Made by a program: the position numbers and the translations under genes. Shown here piece by piece: positions 62,636 to 64,000 of a stretch of DNA of 64,000 nucleotides (the stretch's first letter is position 1; each line of letters begins with the position of its first letter). Location of the stretch: the NCBI GenBank assembly GCA_021797555.1, contig JAJZZM010000004.1, positions 88,067-152,066 of the forward strand, given 5' to 3'. Under the pieces are notes generated by a model, which saw nothing but the letters and a program-made list of their open reading frames with translations, did not search any database and had not been told where the DNA came from. This stretch comes from Thermoplasmata archaeon. Its GTDB lineage: Archaea; Thermoplasmatota; Thermoplasmata; Thermoplasmatales; Thermoplasmataceae.

Positions 62636-63805
62636 ATGGATTCGTTAAACAATATAAAAATACTGGATTTTACACAGGCTATGGCAGGCCCTATTGCAAC
62701 AATGGTATTATCTGATCTTGGTGCAGATGTAATAAAGGTAGAGCCATTAAATGGAGAGCAGTCAAGGCACTGGGCTCCACCGTATATAAACAGTGAATCT
62801 GCATATTATTTATCATTAAACAGGAATAAGAGTGATATATGCATGGACCTTAAAAGCTCGTGGTCTATTGAAATAATTAAAAAACTTGCAAAAAATTCTG
62901 ATATAATAATAGAAAATTTTAGACCAGGAGTAGCTAAAAAATTGAATATTGATTACGAAACCCTAAAAAAGTACAATGATAAGATTATTTACTGCAGCAT
63001 TTCCGGATTCGGCCAAACAGGACCTGATAAGGATAAGCCTGCATATGACCTGATTGCACTTGCCAGATCGGGATTAATGGGAATCACAGGAGAAAAAAAT
63101 GGTGAACCTGTTAAATTTGGTGTCCCAATAACGGATATAACAAGTGGGCTTTTTGCTGCAATATCAATATTATCCGCATTATATTACAGGGAAAAAACAG
63201 GCAGGGGGCAGTATATAGACCTGTCCATGCTTGACGTTAATGTTTTTCTCCTTGTAAACCAGTTCATGAATTATATTGCAACAGGAAAAAATCCTGAAAG
63301 AGAAGGGTCAAAGCATCCAAGCATTGTCCCTTACCAGGTTTTTAAGGCCATGGATGATTATATAGCCATAGCTGTTGGTACTGATAAATTATGGTCCTTA
63401 TTATGCAGTGCAATAAATAGAAAGGATTTAATAAATAATGAAAAATTTGATAATAATGAAAATAGATTAAAAAACAGGGATGAATTAATTAATATAATTA
63501 ATAATGAATTATCTAAGATAGATGTTGCTGATTTAATTAATACATTAAATGATTATGGCGTTCCATGTTCTAAGGTAAACAGGATCAGCGATGTTGTTGA
63601 AGATAAGCAAATTAATTTCAGAGACATGATTAGGGATTTTAATGGACTAAAATTGTTAAATTCCCCTATTAAAATGTCAGAAACTCCCGGAAAGATAAGG
63701 AAACTACCATCAAAATTGGGTGAGGATACATATGATATATTAAAAAATCTTGGATATACTGACCAGGAAATAAAAGCTTTTAAGGATAATGGAACGGTTA
63801 AGTGA
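62636..63805 (+). CDS. Class III (CaiB/BaiF) CoA-transferase
   Basis: A 389-residue CoA-transferase. KILDFTQAMAGPIATMVLSDLGADVIKVEP is the standard N-terminus (motif D-x-x-x-x-x-A-GP); SISGFGQTGPDKDKPAYDLIALARSG contains the catalytic Asp in YDLIALA; GVPITDITSGLFAAISILSALYYREKTG follows. Members move CoA between carboxylic acids (formyl-oxalyl, carnitine, succinyl-others). The substrate pair is unknown. Nine bases separate its stop from the end of a TnpB gene running the other way. Confidence 0.92.
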   Translation: MDSLNNIKILDFTQAMAGPIATMVLSDLGADVIKVEPLNGEQSRHWAPPYINSESAYYLSLNRNKSDICMDLKSSWSIEIIKKLAKNSDIIIENFRPGVAKKLNIDYETLKKYNDKIIYCSISGFGQTGPDKDKPAYDLIALARSGLMGITGEKNGEPVKFGVPITDITSGLFAAISILSALYYREKTGRGQYIDLSMLDVNVFLLVNQFMNYIATGKNPEREGSKHPSIVPYQVFKAMDDYIAIAVGTDKLWSLLCSAINRKDLINNEKFDNNENRLKNRDELINIINNELSKIDVADLINTLNDYGVPCSKVNRISDVVEDKQINFRDMIRDFNGLKLLNSPIKMSETPGKIRKLPSKLGEDTYDILKNLGYTDQEIKAFKDNGTVK

Positions 63806-63813
63806 CCTCCTCC

Positions 63814-64000
63814 CTAAAGATCAGGGCTTCCCGCTTCCACAGAAAAACTTGCCTTATCAGGTATTGGTTTTCCCTCCACGGGCATAAGTTCCCCACAGTC
63901 CGTGGGTACTTTCTTATGTTTATTTTTTCTTAATTTCTTTATTACAATAAATTTATTAAATATTTTATTTATAGCATCATTTAGTATATTTATTGCAGCA
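63814..64000 (-). CDS. TnpB/IS200-IS605-type protein, C-terminal end (cut by right edge)
   Basis: The open frame enters from the right edge and ends at TAG 63814-63816. AAINILNDAINKI corresponds to the region after the third acidic residue of TnpB (D-x-N-A-A-x-N-I). KVPTDCGELMPVEGKPIP and the end SVEAGSPDL are the typical archaeal TnpB tail. Only 62 codons are visible. A short inverted repeat (CCCTAAAGATCAGGG, 63812-63826) covers the stop codon and may belong to the transposon end or its guide RNA (reRNA). The missing part lies beyond the window. Confidence 0.85.
   Translation of the reverse strand, partial: AAINILNDAINKIFNKFIVIKKLRKNKHKKVPTDCGELMPVEGKPIPDKASFSVEAGSPDL

Overview
The window is strongly AT-rich archaeal DNA, most like an acidophilic member of the Thermoplasmatales (Picrophilus/Ferroplasma/Acidiplasma group). 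The archaeal markers are Orc1/Cdc6, diphthine synthase, prefoldin alpha, FtsY, L40e, the bifunctional FBP aldolase/phosphatase and a tRNA-Pro without encoded CCA. Sulfide:quinone oxidoreductase with a DUF1641 partner, a Rieske/cytochrome b complex beside tatAC, and a CopT-CopM-CopA type copper locus fit an acidic, metal-rich, sulfur-containing habitat. Many genes have a TATA box about 26 bases before the ATG, the pattern of leaderless transcripts; genes inside operons more often show a short Shine-Dalgarno sequence. The genus is an inference.

Layout. 1-5.7 kb: the N-terminal part of a large secreted protein with a pentanucleotide repeat in front of it, a truncated IS4-family element, an MFS carrier and an EamA carrier. 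5.7-15 kb: a class V aminotransferase, lipB, an ABC-2 exporter, a family 1 glycosidase, a TenA-like protein, folC, orc1/cdc6 and a UPF0200 kinase. 15-20.8 kb: a DUF998 membrane protein, a decayed gene copy, an operon of a 49-residue L40e gene and purQ, FBP aldolase/phosphatase and a flavin oxidoreductase. 20.8-24.6 kb: a corrin methylation operon (cobA-hemD fusion, cbiET fusion, cbiL, cbiF). 24.8-31.2 kb: an intact IS481-type element, SQR plus DUF1641, a RavA/ViaA-like ATPase and VWA pair, and an MscS channel. 31.2-35.5 kb: serS, dphB, eno, proC. 35.5-43 kb: cytochrome b/Rieske genes with three small membrane proteins, tatAC and the copper locus. 43-49.4 kb: aminotransferase, HTH regulator, pgk-pfdA-ftsY, a PaiB-like flavoprotein and tRNA-Pro. 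49.7-51 kb: a second, full-length but frameshifted IS4-family element. 51-58 kb: a DHA2 exporter, aldose epimerase, esterase and a NitT/TauT-type ABC system. 58-64 kb: an encapsulated-ferritin-like protein, thioesterase, peroxiredoxin, an orphan structured RNA, purC, a radical SAM protein, a class III CoA-transferase and the end of a TnpB gene.

How the genes fit together. SQR, cytochrome b and the Rieske protein form parts of an electron transport chain; the Rieske protein is a likely Tat substrate of the tatAC genes beside it. eno, pgk and FBP aldolase/phosphatase belong to the lower Embden-Meyerhof/gluconeogenic route. purQ and purC belong to purine synthesis.

The most notable signals are the orphan structured RNA at about 60182-60345, the EncFtn-like protein without a shell gene, the cbiF gene without a standard start codon, the duplicated C-terminal domain in MscS, a palindromic operator candidate in the copper locus, and the IS4-family noncoding end that is better conserved than its transposase.
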